Below are positions 45,285 through 53,818 of a stretch of DNA of 64,000 bases, piece by piece (position 1 is the first letter of the stretch; every line of letters begins with the position of its first letter). The notes beneath the pieces were generated by a model. That model had not been told where the DNA came from, made no database searches, and was given only the letters and a program-made list of their open reading frames with translations. The DNA comes from JAJFJD01 sp965228695. GTDB lineage: Bacteria; Pseudomonadota; Alphaproteobacteria; UBA8366. A program made the position numbers and the translations under genes. The stretch covers positions 3,348,001 through 3,412,000 of the forward strand of contig CBDDIB010000002.1 in NCBI GenBank assembly GCA_965228695.1, given 5' to 3'.

Positions 45285-46112
45285 ATGACGAACGAACCAC
45301 CGCCGCAGGACGGCACGCCCTTTTTCGAAGAAGATACCCGCCCCGCGCAGCCGGGGGCGTCTGGGCCGTTGCTGTTGGACCTGGATGGGTTCGAGGGCCC
45401 GATCGATATCCTGTTGGCGCTGGCGCGGGATCAGAAAGTCGATCTCACCAAGATTTCGATCCTGAAGCTCGCCGATCAATACCTCGAATTCATCACCCAG
45501 GCGCGGGAACTCCGCCTCGAACTCGCGGCGGACTATCTGGTCATGGCCGCTTGGCTTGCCTATCTCAAGTCGCGGCTTCTCCTACCGACGATCGAAGAGG
45601 ACGGCGAGCAGTTGTCCGCCGCAGAAATGGCCGAACGGTTGGCGTTCCAGCTCCAACGGCTGGAAGCGATGCGCAAGATCGGCCGCGCCTTGATGGACCG
45701 GCCCCGGCTGAACCGGGATTTCTTTGCGCGCGGCGCGCCGGAACCCGTCGAGGTCGTGAACCATCCGGTCTACGACCTGACGCTCTTCGAATTGCTCAAA
45801 TCCTACGGCGAGTTCCGAACGCGCGAGAACATCACCTCGCTGCGGATCGATCCGACCGAGCTGTTTTCCACCGAGGCCGCGCTCGATCGGTTGCGGTCCC
45901 TACTGGGCGACGTGCCGGACTGGGCGACGTTATCGACCTTCCTGCCGGACGACATGCCGCGCGGCTTGGTGGCGCGGTCCGCGATGGCCGCGACCTTTGC
46001 CGCGAGCTTGGAAATGGTGAAGGCGGGCGAATTGATGGTGCGGCAGGAAGGAACGTTCGCGCCGATCTACGTTCGAAAAGCGACCGAAGAAACGCCAATG
46101 GGGACATCTTAG
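45285..46112 (+). CDS. scpA: Segregation and condensation protein A
   Basis: This 275-residue kleisin subunit of the SMC-ScpAB complex compacts and separates chromosomes. The N-terminal LDLDGFEGPIDILLALARDQKVDLTKI and ELAADYLVMAAWLAYLKSRLLLP are highly characteristic, and the C-terminal winged-helix segment is complete. It follows nagZ by 93 bases and precedes scpB by 2 bases. A TATGAT box at 45270-45275 lies just before the ATG, but no matching -35 was found. Confidence 0.96.
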   Translation: MTNEPPPQDGTPFFEEDTRPAQPGASGPLLLDLDGFEGPIDILLALARDQKVDLTKISILKLADQYLEFITQARELRLELAADYLVMAAWLAYLKSRLLLPTIEEDGEQLSAAEMAERLAFQLQRLEAMRKIGRALMDRPRLNRDFFARGAPEPVEVVNHPVYDLTLFELLKSYGEFRTRENITSLRIDPTELFSTEAALDRLRSLLGDVPDWATLSTFLPDDMPRGLVARSAMAATFAASLEMVKAGELMVRQEGTFAPIYVRKATEETPMGTS

Positions 46113-46114
46113 GA

Positions 46115-46876
46115 ATGGATCATTTCCAGCAGCTTCGTTTGCTTGAAGCCATGCTGTTCGCCGCCGCCGCACCGGTGCCCGTGAAGACGATCGTTAGCCG
46201 CATGCCGGAGGGGTCGGACGTCAAGGCACTGCTCGAGGAGCTGAAGGGCATCTATGCCAACCGGGGCGTCCATCTGTGCCGTATCGGTAAGGGGTGGGGG
46301 TTCCGGACCGCGCCGGATTTGGCGCCGCATTTGCGCGTGGAGAATACGGTGTCCCGGCGGATGTCGCGGGCGGCGATCGAAACGCTGGCGATCATCGCCT
46401 ATCACCAGCCGATCACCCGCGCCGAGATCGAGGAAATGCGCGGCGTCGCGCTCAGCCGGGGGACCCTGGATCTGCTGCTAGAGGCGGGATGGATACGGCC
46501 CCGCGGACGCCGCCGTACCGCCGGCCGCCCGGTGACCTGGGGTACGTCCGAGAATTTCCTGGATCATTTCGGGCTGGAAAGTGCGGACGCGCTGCCGGGG
46601 GTCGATGAATTGAAGGCCGCGGGCCTGCTCGACCGCAAGCCGGGCTTCGGGCCATTGAGCGAAATTCGCGAGCAGCCCACCACCGAAGAATCGGACGAGG
46701 AATCACCCGAGGACGAGGAATTGTCCGCAGCGGATGCTGTCGAGGCGGATTTCGGCGAGGATCCCGGACCCGAGGAAACCGCCGAAGGAACGCCGGATTC
46801 GGAAGAAGGCGACAAGCGGCCGACGGCCGAAGTCGTCGATTTGCCGCAGTTCGCCCGGTCCCGAGGCGGCGAATAG
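46115..46876 (+). CDS. scpB: Segregation and condensation protein B
   Basis: This 253-residue protein has two winged-helix domains and binds ScpA in the SMC complex. LRLLEAMLFAAAAPVP opens the first domain; AAIETLAIIAYHQPITRAEIEEMRG followed by GRPVTWGTSENFLDHFGL forms the second. A tail of about 70 residues is very acidic (Glu/Asp/Ser) and probably disordered, longer than in many homologues. ATG at 46115 follows the scpA stop by 2 bases with TTAGGA just before it. Confidence 0.95.
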   Translation: MDHFQQLRLLEAMLFAAAAPVPVKTIVSRMPEGSDVKALLEELKGIYANRGVHLCRIGKGWGFRTAPDLAPHLRVENTVSRRMSRAAIETLAIIAYHQPITRAEIEEMRGVALSRGTLDLLLEAGWIRPRGRRRTAGRPVTWGTSENFLDHFGLESADALPGVDELKAAGLLDRKPGFGPLSEIREQPTTEESDEESPEDEELSAADAVEADFGEDPGPEETAEGTPDSEEGDKRPTAEVVDLPQFARSRGGE

Positions 46877-46890
46877 TCCGGATGCACATC

Positions 46891-46904
46891 TTGCGTTAAC
46901 GCAA
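46891..46904. promoter_or_regulatory. 14-bp perfect palindrome, candidate operator
   Basis: TTGCGTTAACGCAA is a perfect palindrome abutting the -35 element of the ABC ATPase promoter, a position suited to a repressor or activator site. The cognate regulator is unknown. It does not match the Irr or Fur-type boxes I know. Confidence 0.5.
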
Positions 46905-46933
46905 TTGCGACTTAATCTTGGTAGCATTATTAA
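46905..46933 (+). promoter_or_regulatory. Sigma70-type promoter of the ABC ATPase gene
   Basis: TTGCGA (46905-46910), 17-base spacer, TATTAA (46928-46933). Transcription would start about 46940, the same position as the GTG codon, so the mRNA could be leaderless; alternatively translation starts at GTG 46970. Confidence 0.5.
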
Positions 46934-46939
46934 TGTCGC

Positions 46940-48037
46940 GTGACGCAGAAACAGTATCTGGGACGACGGGTGACCACACCGGCAGCACTTGAATTGGAAG
47001 GGCTCCACCACACCTACGGTGACGTTACCGCCGTGGAATCCTTCAGTCTTTCCGTAGCCGCCGGCGAAGTCGTGTGCCTGCTCGGCCCTTCCGGATGCGG
47101 CAAAACGACGGTATTGCGTTTGGCCGCGGGACTTGAAGAGTTGCAGCGGGGGCGTGTCGCGATCAACGGTCAGAACGTCGCCGGACCCGGAATCTGGGTC
47201 CCGCCCGAGGATCGCAGCGTCGGGCTGGTGTTCCAGGAGTTCGCGTTGTTTCCCCATCTCACCGTCGCCCAAAACGTGGATTTCGGGCTGACAGGCATGA
47301 GCAGCGAAAATCGCCGGGCGCGCTGCGACGAGGTATTGCGCCGGGTCGGTGTGGCCGATTTGGCCGACCGTTATCCGCATGCCCTGTCGGGCGGTCAGCA
47401 ACAGCGTGTGGCGCTGGCCCGCGCAATGGCGCCGAGCCCGCCGCTAATTCTGTTGGATGAACCGTTCTCCGGCCTCGATTCCCGACTGCGGGACCAGGTG
47501 AGGGATCAGACATTGCATCTCCTGAAGCATAGCGGTCAGGCCACGCTGATGGTCACCCACGATGCCGAGGAAGCGATGTTCATGGCGGATCGTATCGCCG
47601 TCATGCGCGACGGCAGCAATGTCCAAACGGATCGACCGGACGCGCTGTACTACGAGCCGGTAGACGCCTTCGTCACCGAATTCTTCAGCGACGTGAACCG
47701 GTTGACGGGCGTGGTTCAGAACGGAAGCGTCAACACGCCGTTCGGCAATCTGCCGGCCGAACCGATGTTGGATGGTCAATCCGCCGAAATCCTGATCCGG
47801 CCGGAAGCGTTGCGCTTGTCTGCAGTTTCCAACGGCGAAGAAGGAACGGCGCGCGTGCTGGCGTCCCGTATGCTGGGGCGGTCAAGCCTGGTTCATCTTT
47901 GCACCTGCCATCAAATCGGCGAGGAAATCCATCTTCATGCGCGGGTTCCGGGGCGCTTTTTGCCGAAGGAGAACGAAATCCTTCAGGTGACTTTGGATTC
48001 GACGCAGGCGTTCGTGTTCCCGGCCGCACAGAGTTGA
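46940..48037 (+). CDS. ABC transporter ATP-binding protein (FbpC/PotA-like)
   Basis: This 365-residue ATPase of the iron/sulfate/polyamine importer class has Walker A GPSGCGKTT, the Q-loop in LVFQEFALFPHLTV, the signature LSGGQQQRVALARAM, Walker B LILLDEPFSGLD and the switch His in VTHD. A C-terminal TOBE-like regulatory region follows (AEILIRPEALRLS onward). The class usually sits beside permease and binding-protein genes, but none is here, so it is an orphan whose substrate is unknown. Its own promoter and a palindrome precede it. The start is GTG at 46940 or 46970. Confidence 0.9.
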   Translation: MTQKQYLGRRVTTPAALELEGLHHTYGDVTAVESFSLSVAAGEVVCLLGPSGCGKTTVLRLAAGLEELQRGRVAINGQNVAGPGIWVPPEDRSVGLVFQEFALFPHLTVAQNVDFGLTGMSSENRRARCDEVLRRVGVADLADRYPHALSGGQQQRVALARAMAPSPPLILLDEPFSGLDSRLRDQVRDQTLHLLKHSGQATLMVTHDAEEAMFMADRIAVMRDGSNVQTDRPDALYYEPVDAFVTEFFSDVNRLTGVVQNGSVNTPFGNLPAEPMLDGQSAEILIRPEALRLSAVSNGEEGTARVLASRMLGRSSLVHLCTCHQIGEEIHLHARVPGRFLPKENEILQVTLDSTQAFVFPAAQS

Positions 48038-48219
48038 CCAAATAAGCGTCGCGCGGGACGACGCTCGAAGTCGAAATTCAGGGCGCGCAACGGCTTGGAA
48101 TGCTGGGATTTCGGGATATCTCCTGGTATCAATGGATCGTTGCGGGGTAGAGCATGTTCTGCAATGATCGGCGCCATCTGACGCGTATCGACCCGCGCCG
48201 GTAACAAGGAGACTTCAGC

Positions 48220-48462
48220 TTGGGCACATTCAGTATTTGGCATTGGCTTATCGTCCTGGCCGTTGTCCTGATCTTATTCGGCGGCGGCGGGAAACTGTCG
48301 CGGCTTATGGGTGATTTTGGTAAAGGTTTGAAGTCCTTCAAGAAACAAGTGAAGGACGAGAACGGCGACAACGCCGAATCCCAGCCGGTCACGAATAACA
48401 CGGAGGCGGAGCAAGTCGCCTCTCCGACGGCAGCGGAAAATGACAAGGCCGCGAAGGGCTAG
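48220..48462 (+). CDS. tatA: Sec-independent translocase protein TatA
   Basis: This 80-residue protein has one N-terminal membrane helix (HWLIVLAVVLILFGG), a hinge, an amphipathic helix (LSRLMGDFGKGLKSFKKQV) and a charged tail. TatA polymerises into the pore-like element that moves folded proteins with twin-arginine signals across the inner membrane. The start is TTG at 48220, supported by AAGGAG 7-8 bases upstream. It heads the tatABC operon. Confidence 0.95.
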   Translation: MGTFSIWHWLIVLAVVLILFGGGGKLSRLMGDFGKGLKSFKKQVKDENGDNAESQPVTNNTEAEQVASPTAAENDKAAKG

Positions 48463-48506
48463 CCGCGTCACCGTCCTGATACCCGTTCAACGCATGACGA
48501 GCCGCC

Positions 48507-48926
48507 ATGTTTGACATCGGCTGGCAGGAACTCTTCCTCGTCGCCCTGATCACGATCATCGTGGTCGGGCCGAAAGAGTTGCCGCGCGTCCTGCGCACCG
48601 TCACCCTTTGGATTCGCAAGATTCGGTCGATGGCGCGCGAATTCCAGGACGGCATCGACGATCTCGCCCGCGAAGCCGACCTGGAGGATCTCCGCAAGGA
48701 TATCGAGAAGGGGGCCGGTGTCGATTTCGGAGACGAGATTGAGCGGACCATCGATCCGTCCGGGGAGATGCGGGAGGCCGTCGAGGAGATCGGCGGCGCC
48801 GTCGAGGATACCAAGGACGCCGTCAACGACCCGAAGATCGCCGCGGACAGGCCCAAGCGGGTCGAGGGCGATGCCGCCGAGCCTGATCCGAAAATCGCCG
48901 GCGGCAAGACGGAAAGCGCCGGATGA
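48507..48926 (+). CDS. tatB: Sec-independent translocase protein TatB
   Basis: This 139-residue protein begins MFDIGWQELFLVALITIIV, the typical TatB membrane helix with the conserved Glu. An amphipathic region with LPRVLRTVTLWIRKIRSMA and an acidic Ala/Asp-rich tail follow. It forms the twin-arginine signal receptor with TatC. The last 4 bases overlap the tatC start (ATGA), showing translational coupling. Confidence 0.95.
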   Translation: MFDIGWQELFLVALITIIVVGPKELPRVLRTVTLWIRKIRSMAREFQDGIDDLAREADLEDLRKDIEKGAGVDFGDEIERTIDPSGEMREAVEEIGGAVEDTKDAVNDPKIAADRPKRVEGDAAEPDPKIAGGKTESAG

Positions 48927-49726
48927 GCGGGGATATCGAGGAAGCAAAAATGCCGTTGCTCGATCATCTGATCGAGCTACGGCGCCGGCTGATCTACAGC
49001 GCGGTGTCCTTTCTCGTTTGTTTCCTCGTCAGCTTCTATTTCGCCGACCCGATCTTCAATTTCCTCGTGGCGCCGCTCGCCGATCTTTGGACCGGCCAGG
49101 AATCCCGGCGGTTGATCTATACGGCGCTGCACGAAAAGTTTTTCACGGAAATCAAGGTCGCCTTCTTCGCCGGGGCCTTCCTGGCCTTTCCATTGATTTC
49201 GAATCAGGTATGGATGTTCGTGGCGCCGGGACTGTACCGCCACGAGAAGCGGGCGTTCCTGCCGTTCCTGATCGCGACACCCTTCCTGTTCCTGCTCGGC
49301 GCGGCCTTCGTCTACTACCTCGTGCTGCCGGTCGCCTGGCAGTTCTTCGCGGGTTTCGAGCAGACGGGCGGGGAAGGTCAGCTTGCGATCGAGTTGGAAC
49401 CGAAGGTCAACGAGTACCTGTCGCTCGTCATGCGCCTGATCTTCGCGTTCGGCATCAGTTTTGAATTGCCCGTCCTGCTGACGCTGTTGGCGCGCGCCGG
49501 ATTGGCCACCAGCCAAGGCATGCGCGAGAAACGCCGCTATGCGATCGTCGGGGCCTTCGTCGCCGCCGCAATCCTGACGCCGCCCGATCCGCTGAGCCAA
49601 ATCGGGCTGGCACTGCCGATCATCGCCTTGTACGAAATATCGATCTGGTGCGCTCGGCTCGTCGAGCGCAAGCGCAAGGAGCGTGAAGACGCATTGGACG
49701 CGGAGCTCGAGGATGATGACATCTGA
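48923..49726 (+). CDS. tatC: Sec-independent translocase protein TatC
   Basis: This 267-residue protein with six membrane helices is the core of the twin-arginine signal receptor. MPLLDHLIELRRRLIYSAV is the conserved N-terminal cap, F.APGLYRHEKRAFLPF follows in the second loop region, and SFELPVLLTLLARAGL is the typical later helix start. It ends the tat operon, 64 bases before serS. Confidence 0.96.
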   Translation: MSGDIEEAKMPLLDHLIELRRRLIYSAVSFLVCFLVSFYFADPIFNFLVAPLADLWTGQESRRLIYTALHEKFFTEIKVAFFAGAFLAFPLISNQVWMFVAPGLYRHEKRAFLPFLIATPFLFLLGAAFVYYLVLPVAWQFFAGFEQTGGEGQLAIELEPKVNEYLSLVMRLIFAFGISFELPVLLTLLARAGLATSQGMREKRRYAIVGAFVAAAILTPPDPLSQIGLALPIIALYEISIWCARLVERKRKEREDALDAELEDDDI

Positions 49727-49790
49727 CGGCTGGCCCCGTATAAAGCCGCAGAATTCTCCATAAATTCTCATACGAGACCGGTTTAGAGCC

Positions 49791-51071
49791 ATGCACGACC
49801 TGCGCTTCATTCGTGAAAACCCGGACGCATTCGACGCGGGCCTCGCCCGCCGAGGTCTTGCGCCCGCTTCGGCGGAAATTCTGGAGTTGGATGTCCAACG
49901 GCGCGCGGCGCAGACGTCGATGCAGGAGATGCAGCAGCGCCGCAACGAGGCGTCGAAGCTGATCGGCGCGGCCAAGAAGTCCGGCGAAGATGCGGCCGAT
50001 TTGATTGCCGAGGTGCAGTCGATCAAGGATCGCATGGACGCCGCCGAGCAAGACGAACGCGCCAAGGCCGCCGCCTTGAAGCAAATTCTCGAAACGTTGC
50101 CCAATCTGCCGGCGGACGATGTGCCGGATGGGGCGGACGAGGACGACAACCGCGAGGAACGCGTGGTCGGCGAAGCGCGCCAGATGACTTTCGAGGCGCG
50201 CGAACATTTCGATCTCGGCGAAGCGCTCGGCATGATGGATTTCGAAACCGCGGCAAAACTGTCCGGCTCCCGTTTCGTCGTGCTGTCGGGCGCGTTGGCC
50301 AAACTCGACCGGGCCCTCGCGACTTTCATGCTCACCCTGCATACCGAGGAGTTCGGCTATACCGAGGTCGTGCCGCCGGCGCTGGTGCGCTCGCAGACCA
50401 TGTACGGTACGGGCCAACTGCCGAAGTTCGAGGAGGATCTTTATCGCGCGGGTGACGATTTCTGGCTGATTCCGACCGCGGAAGTGCCGTTGACGAGCCT
50501 CGTTGCCGACGCGGTGACCAATGTCGATGAATTGCCGATCCGTGTAACGGCTTGGACGCCGTGTTTCCGCTCCGAAGCGGGTTCGGCCGGCAAGGATACG
50601 CGCGGCATGCTGCGGCAGCATCAATTCAGCAAGGTGGAGCTGGTCAGCATCACCCATCCCGACGAGTCGGAAAACGAGTTGGAGCGGATGACCGGCTGCG
50701 CGGAAGAGGTCTTGAAGCGCCTTGGTTTGTCCTACCGGCTCGTGACGCTGTGTACCGGCGACATGGGGTTCAACGCCCGCAAGACCTACGATATCGAGGT
50801 CTGGCTGCCTGGACAGAATCGGTACCGGGAAATCTCCAGCTGCTCCAATTGCTGGGATTTTCAGGCGCGGCGCATGAACGCGCGCTTCAAGGTGCCGACC
50901 GAAAAGGGAACCCGCTTCGTTCACACGCTGAATGGCTCCGGTCTGGCGGTCGGGCGAACATTGATCGCCGTATTGGAGAATTATCAGCAGGAAGACGGGT
51001 CGATCGCCGTCCCCGATGTGCTCAAGCCCTTCATGGGCGGGCAGGACCGTATCGAGGTAGATCGGGGATAG
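49791..51071 (+). CDS. serS: Seryl-tRNA synthetase
   Basis: This 426-residue class II synthetase charges tRNA-Ser. The N-terminal coiled-coil arm that grips tRNA-Ser is complete (MHDLRFIRENPDAFDAGLAR through about residue 110). Class II motif 2 is in CFRSEAGSAGKDTRGMLRQHQF with the family-typical HQFSKVE, and motif 3 is in LNGSGLAVGRTLIAVLENYQ. The length is normal. It is followed 18 bases later by surE; serS / surE / pcm / nlpD form a conserved run. Confidence 0.98.
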   Translation: MHDLRFIRENPDAFDAGLARRGLAPASAEILELDVQRRAAQTSMQEMQQRRNEASKLIGAAKKSGEDAADLIAEVQSIKDRMDAAEQDERAKAAALKQILETLPNLPADDVPDGADEDDNREERVVGEARQMTFEAREHFDLGEALGMMDFETAAKLSGSRFVVLSGALAKLDRALATFMLTLHTEEFGYTEVVPPALVRSQTMYGTGQLPKFEEDLYRAGDDFWLIPTAEVPLTSLVADAVTNVDELPIRVTAWTPCFRSEAGSAGKDTRGMLRQHQFSKVELVSITHPDESENELERMTGCAEEVLKRLGLSYRLVTLCTGDMGFNARKTYDIEVWLPGQNRYREISSCSNCWDFQARRMNARFKVPTEKGTRFVHTLNGSGLAVGRTLIAVLENYQQEDGSIAVPDVLKPFMGGQDRIEVDRG

Positions 51072-51089
51072 AGGAGCCGGCGCAGCACA

Positions 51090-51878
51090 ATGGCGGATTT
51101 GGCGAAGGCCCGAATTCTGGTGGTGAACGATGACGGGATCGCCGCGCCCGGCCTCAAGGTTATGGAAAAGATTGCCCGCTCGCTGGGCAAAGAAGTGTGG
51201 GTCGTCGCCCCGCAGACCGAACAGAGCGGCGCCAGTCACGCCTTTACGGTGACCAATTCGATCCGGGTCGAGAAACTTGGCCGCCGGCGATTCGCCGTTT
51301 CCGGCAGTCCGACCGATTGCGTGTTGCTGGCGGTCGGCGAAATCATGGCCGGCTCGCCGCCGGACCTTGTGCTTTCGGGCGTCAACAAGGGGGCCAACCT
51401 CGCCGAGGAAGTGATCTATTCCGGAACGGTGGCGGGGGCTATGGAGGGCGCTCTGTTGGGATTTCGGTCGATCGCCATGAGTCAGGCCACCGGTCCCGGC
51501 CGCGTGATCGACTGGTCGACGTCGCGCCATTACGGTTCGGAGATCGTTCGGCAACTGCTGTCCGTCGAATGGACGCGCGATGTCTTCATGAACGTGAATT
51601 TTCCGGCCTGCCCGGTGAAGGACGTGCGGGATACCGTGGTTGTGCCGCAGGGCCGGCGCAGCGCCGGATACGAGATTCATGGCGTGCCGCTGCGTGGCCG
51701 CCAGTACTACATGATCGGTGAACCGCAACACGACGATCGGCGCAAACGGGGCAATGCGGACTTCCGAGCGATCGAGCGGAATGACATCGCGATCACACCG
51801 TTGCACGTCGATCTGACTCATCGCGGCTCGTTAACGACTATTCGCTCGCTTTTTGCTACAACAAGGCCCGAACGCTAG
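51090..51878 (+). CDS. surE: 5'/3'-nucleotidase SurE
   Basis: This 262-residue metal-dependent survival protein dephosphorylates nucleoside monophosphates. The N-terminal metal site ILVVNDDGIAAPGLKVM, the APQTEQSGASHAFT loop, SGSPTDCVLLAV and SGVNKGANLAEEVIYSGTVA are all characteristic. It is adjacent to pcm, its classic partner in stationary-phase survival, separated by 24 bases. Confidence 0.97.
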   Translation: MADLAKARILVVNDDGIAAPGLKVMEKIARSLGKEVWVVAPQTEQSGASHAFTVTNSIRVEKLGRRRFAVSGSPTDCVLLAVGEIMAGSPPDLVLSGVNKGANLAEEVIYSGTVAGAMEGALLGFRSIAMSQATGPGRVIDWSTSRHYGSEIVRQLLSVEWTRDVFMNVNFPACPVKDVRDTVVVPQGRRSAGYEIHGVPLRGRQYYMIGEPQHDDRRKRGNADFRAIERNDIAITPLHVDLTHRGSLTTIRSLFATTRPER

Positions 51879-51902
51879 ACGCAAACCACACGGGACCCCG
51901 CG

Positions 51903-52553
51903 GTGACGCCGCCGACCCAAAAAATCCGTCTGATTCTCGAGCTCCGCCGCGCCGGTATCACCGATATCGGCCTGCTGTCGGCGTTGGAGAATGTGCCGCG
52001 GCACTTGTTCGTCCCCGATGCGTTTCAGGACCAGACCTGGGAAGACACGGCGCTGCCGATCGGGCATGGTCAGACGATCAGTCAGCCGACCGTCGTGGCA
52101 CGGATGGTGCAAGCGCTGACTCCCGACAAGAACTTGAAAGTGCTGGAGATCGGCAGCGGTTCGGGGTATCAGACTGCGATTCTGTCGTATCTGTTTCGCC
52201 GGGTCTATGCGATCGAACGCGAGGGAGTTTTGATGCAACGCGCCGAGGACTGTATCGCGGAGCTGCGCCGTCACAACGTGACAGGCCGCACCGGGGATGG
52301 AAGCCTGGGTTGGACCGAACAAGCGCCGTTCGAGCGGATTCTGGTGTCCGCCGCGTCCGAGGAAATTCCGCCATTGTTGTGGGATCAACTCGCGGTCGGC
52401 GGAGTCATGGTTTGCCCCTTGGGCGAGGACCGCGGCGAGCAGCGAATTATGCGATTCGTCAAAACGGACGGCGCACCGGACGTGCAAGACCTCGGCCCGG
52501 TCCGGTTCGTGCCGCTCGTTTCCGGACGGGCGCAACGGAAGATCGCGGTGTAA
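51903..52553 (+). CDS. pcm: Protein-L-isoaspartate O-methyltransferase
   Basis: This 216-residue enzyme methylates abnormal isoaspartyl residues so that they can be repaired. Substrate-binding LPIGHGQTISQPTVVARM and SAM loop LEIGSGSGYQTAILSYL are intact, in contrast to the diverged relative at 11284. The start is GTG at 51903. The TAA stop overlaps the next ATG (TAATG), coupling it to the LysM/M23 gene. Confidence 0.96.
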   Translation: MTPPTQKIRLILELRRAGITDIGLLSALENVPRHLFVPDAFQDQTWEDTALPIGHGQTISQPTVVARMVQALTPDKNLKVLEIGSGSGYQTAILSYLFRRVYAIEREGVLMQRAEDCIAELRRHNVTGRTGDGSLGWTEQAPFERILVSAASEEIPPLLWDQLAVGGVMVCPLGEDRGEQRIMRFVKTDGAPDVQDLGPVRFVPLVSGRAQRKIAV

Positions 52554-53818
52554 TGGCGATGGAGCGGTCTTCGTCCCGTACCCTCGGACTCGCAGCGACA
52601 TTGTTTGCTTTGTTGGGCGGCGCCTGTGCGCAGCCGGCCAATGTGGTGTTGTACGAGGAGAACGCCCGCGCGAAGGAACGGCAATTGGCATCGCGCCGCG
52701 GAATCAAGGACCCACAAGCGCCGATACCCCGCGCCAAGCCGCGGCGGGGACGCAGCAGCAATAGCGGCAGTATCATCGAGAGCAAACCTTTGCCGCCGGC
52801 GGGCGGCGCCTCCCGCCAGCAGGCGCTCAGCGGATTTTCCCGCGGGAAAACGTCGATGACGGCCTTTGATCGGAAGGGCGCTGCCGGAAAGTATCAGCAG
52901 GTGCCGGCGAGCGGCGTTCATATCGTCACCAGGAAACAAACGGTCTACGCGATTTCGCGTCTTTATGGGGTGCCGGTACGCAGCCTGTTGATCATCAACA
53001 AGCTCGAACCGCCGTATATCCTGGCATTGGGACAGAAGATCAAGGTGCCGGCGCAACGCACGCATTTGGTGAGCAAGGGTGACACGGTTTATTCGATTTC
53101 CCGGCGCTACGACGTATCGCGCAAGGAGCTCATGCGGCTGAATGGCGTCGGCACGCCCTTCACGATCAAGATCGGCCAGACGCTTCTGCTGCCGGCGACC
53201 CAGGCCGCCGTAACGACGGTGGCGGCCGTGGATCCCGGCGAAGGGAACCGGCCGAACGCTCCGCCTGCGTCGGCCACGCCGCCGCGACCCACACCGTCGC
53301 CCGAATCGCAGGTAGCCATCGCGCCGCCGCGACAGGTCATCGTGCCCCCATCGACCAACATTCCGCGGCCGAAGGGGCTCAGCCGGGACGGTTTCATGTG
53401 GCCGATTTCCGGGCGCGTGATCTCGCGGTTCGGCCCGAAACGGGGCGGATTGCACAATGACGGCATCAACATCGCCGCGCCGCGTGGGACGCCGATCCTG
53501 GCCGCGCAGAACGGCGTGGTGGCCTATCGCGGCAACGAATTGCGCGGATTCGGCAAGCTCATCCTGATCAAGCACGCCAAGGGATACATGACCGCCTATG
53601 CGCATACCGACAAAATCCTGGTGAAACGGGGGCAGCGGGTTTCGCGCGGGCAGACGATCGCCAAGGTCGGCAGTTCGGGCAATGTGGCCAAACCGCAGCT
53701 TCATTTCGAAATTCGCAAGGGCCGCCGCGCTGTCAATCCGAAGAAATATCTGCGTCAGCGGCGCGCCGGCCTGGACGGGTCAGGAACCGTCAAGGTGCTG
53801 GCCAAGCCGTCCGGCTAA
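52553..53818 (+). CDS. nlpD: NlpD-like LysM/M23 protein, probably non-catalytic
   Basis: This 421-residue envelope protein has an N-terminal signal; its Cys in LLGGAC gives only a weak lipobox. Two LysM peptidoglycan-binding domains follow (about 120-165 from HIVTRKQTVYAISRLYG, and about 170-215 from HLVSKGDTVYSISRRYD), then a Pro-rich linker and a C-terminal LytM/M23 domain (about 280-405). Zinc ligands of active LytM peptidases are missing: HxxxD reads HNDGIN, and the HxH motif reads LHFEI. This is the pattern of NlpD/EnvC, which activate amidases during division rather than cut peptidoglycan. The surE-pcm-nlpD order is the classic one. Confidence 0.92.
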   Translation: MAMERSSSRTLGLAATLFALLGGACAQPANVVLYEENARAKERQLASRRGIKDPQAPIPRAKPRRGRSSNSGSIIESKPLPPAGGASRQQALSGFSRGKTSMTAFDRKGAAGKYQQVPASGVHIVTRKQTVYAISRLYGVPVRSLLIINKLEPPYILALGQKIKVPAQRTHLVSKGDTVYSISRRYDVSRKELMRLNGVGTPFTIKIGQTLLLPATQAAVTTVAAVDPGEGNRPNAPPASATPPRPTPSPESQVAIAPPRQVIVPPSTNIPRPKGLSRDGFMWPISGRVISRFGPKRGGLHNDGINIAAPRGTPILAAQNGVVAYRGNELRGFGKLILIKHAKGYMTAYAHTDKILVKRGQRVSRGQTIAKVGSSGNVAKPQLHFEIRKGRRAVNPKKYLRQRRAGLDGSGTVKVLAKPSG

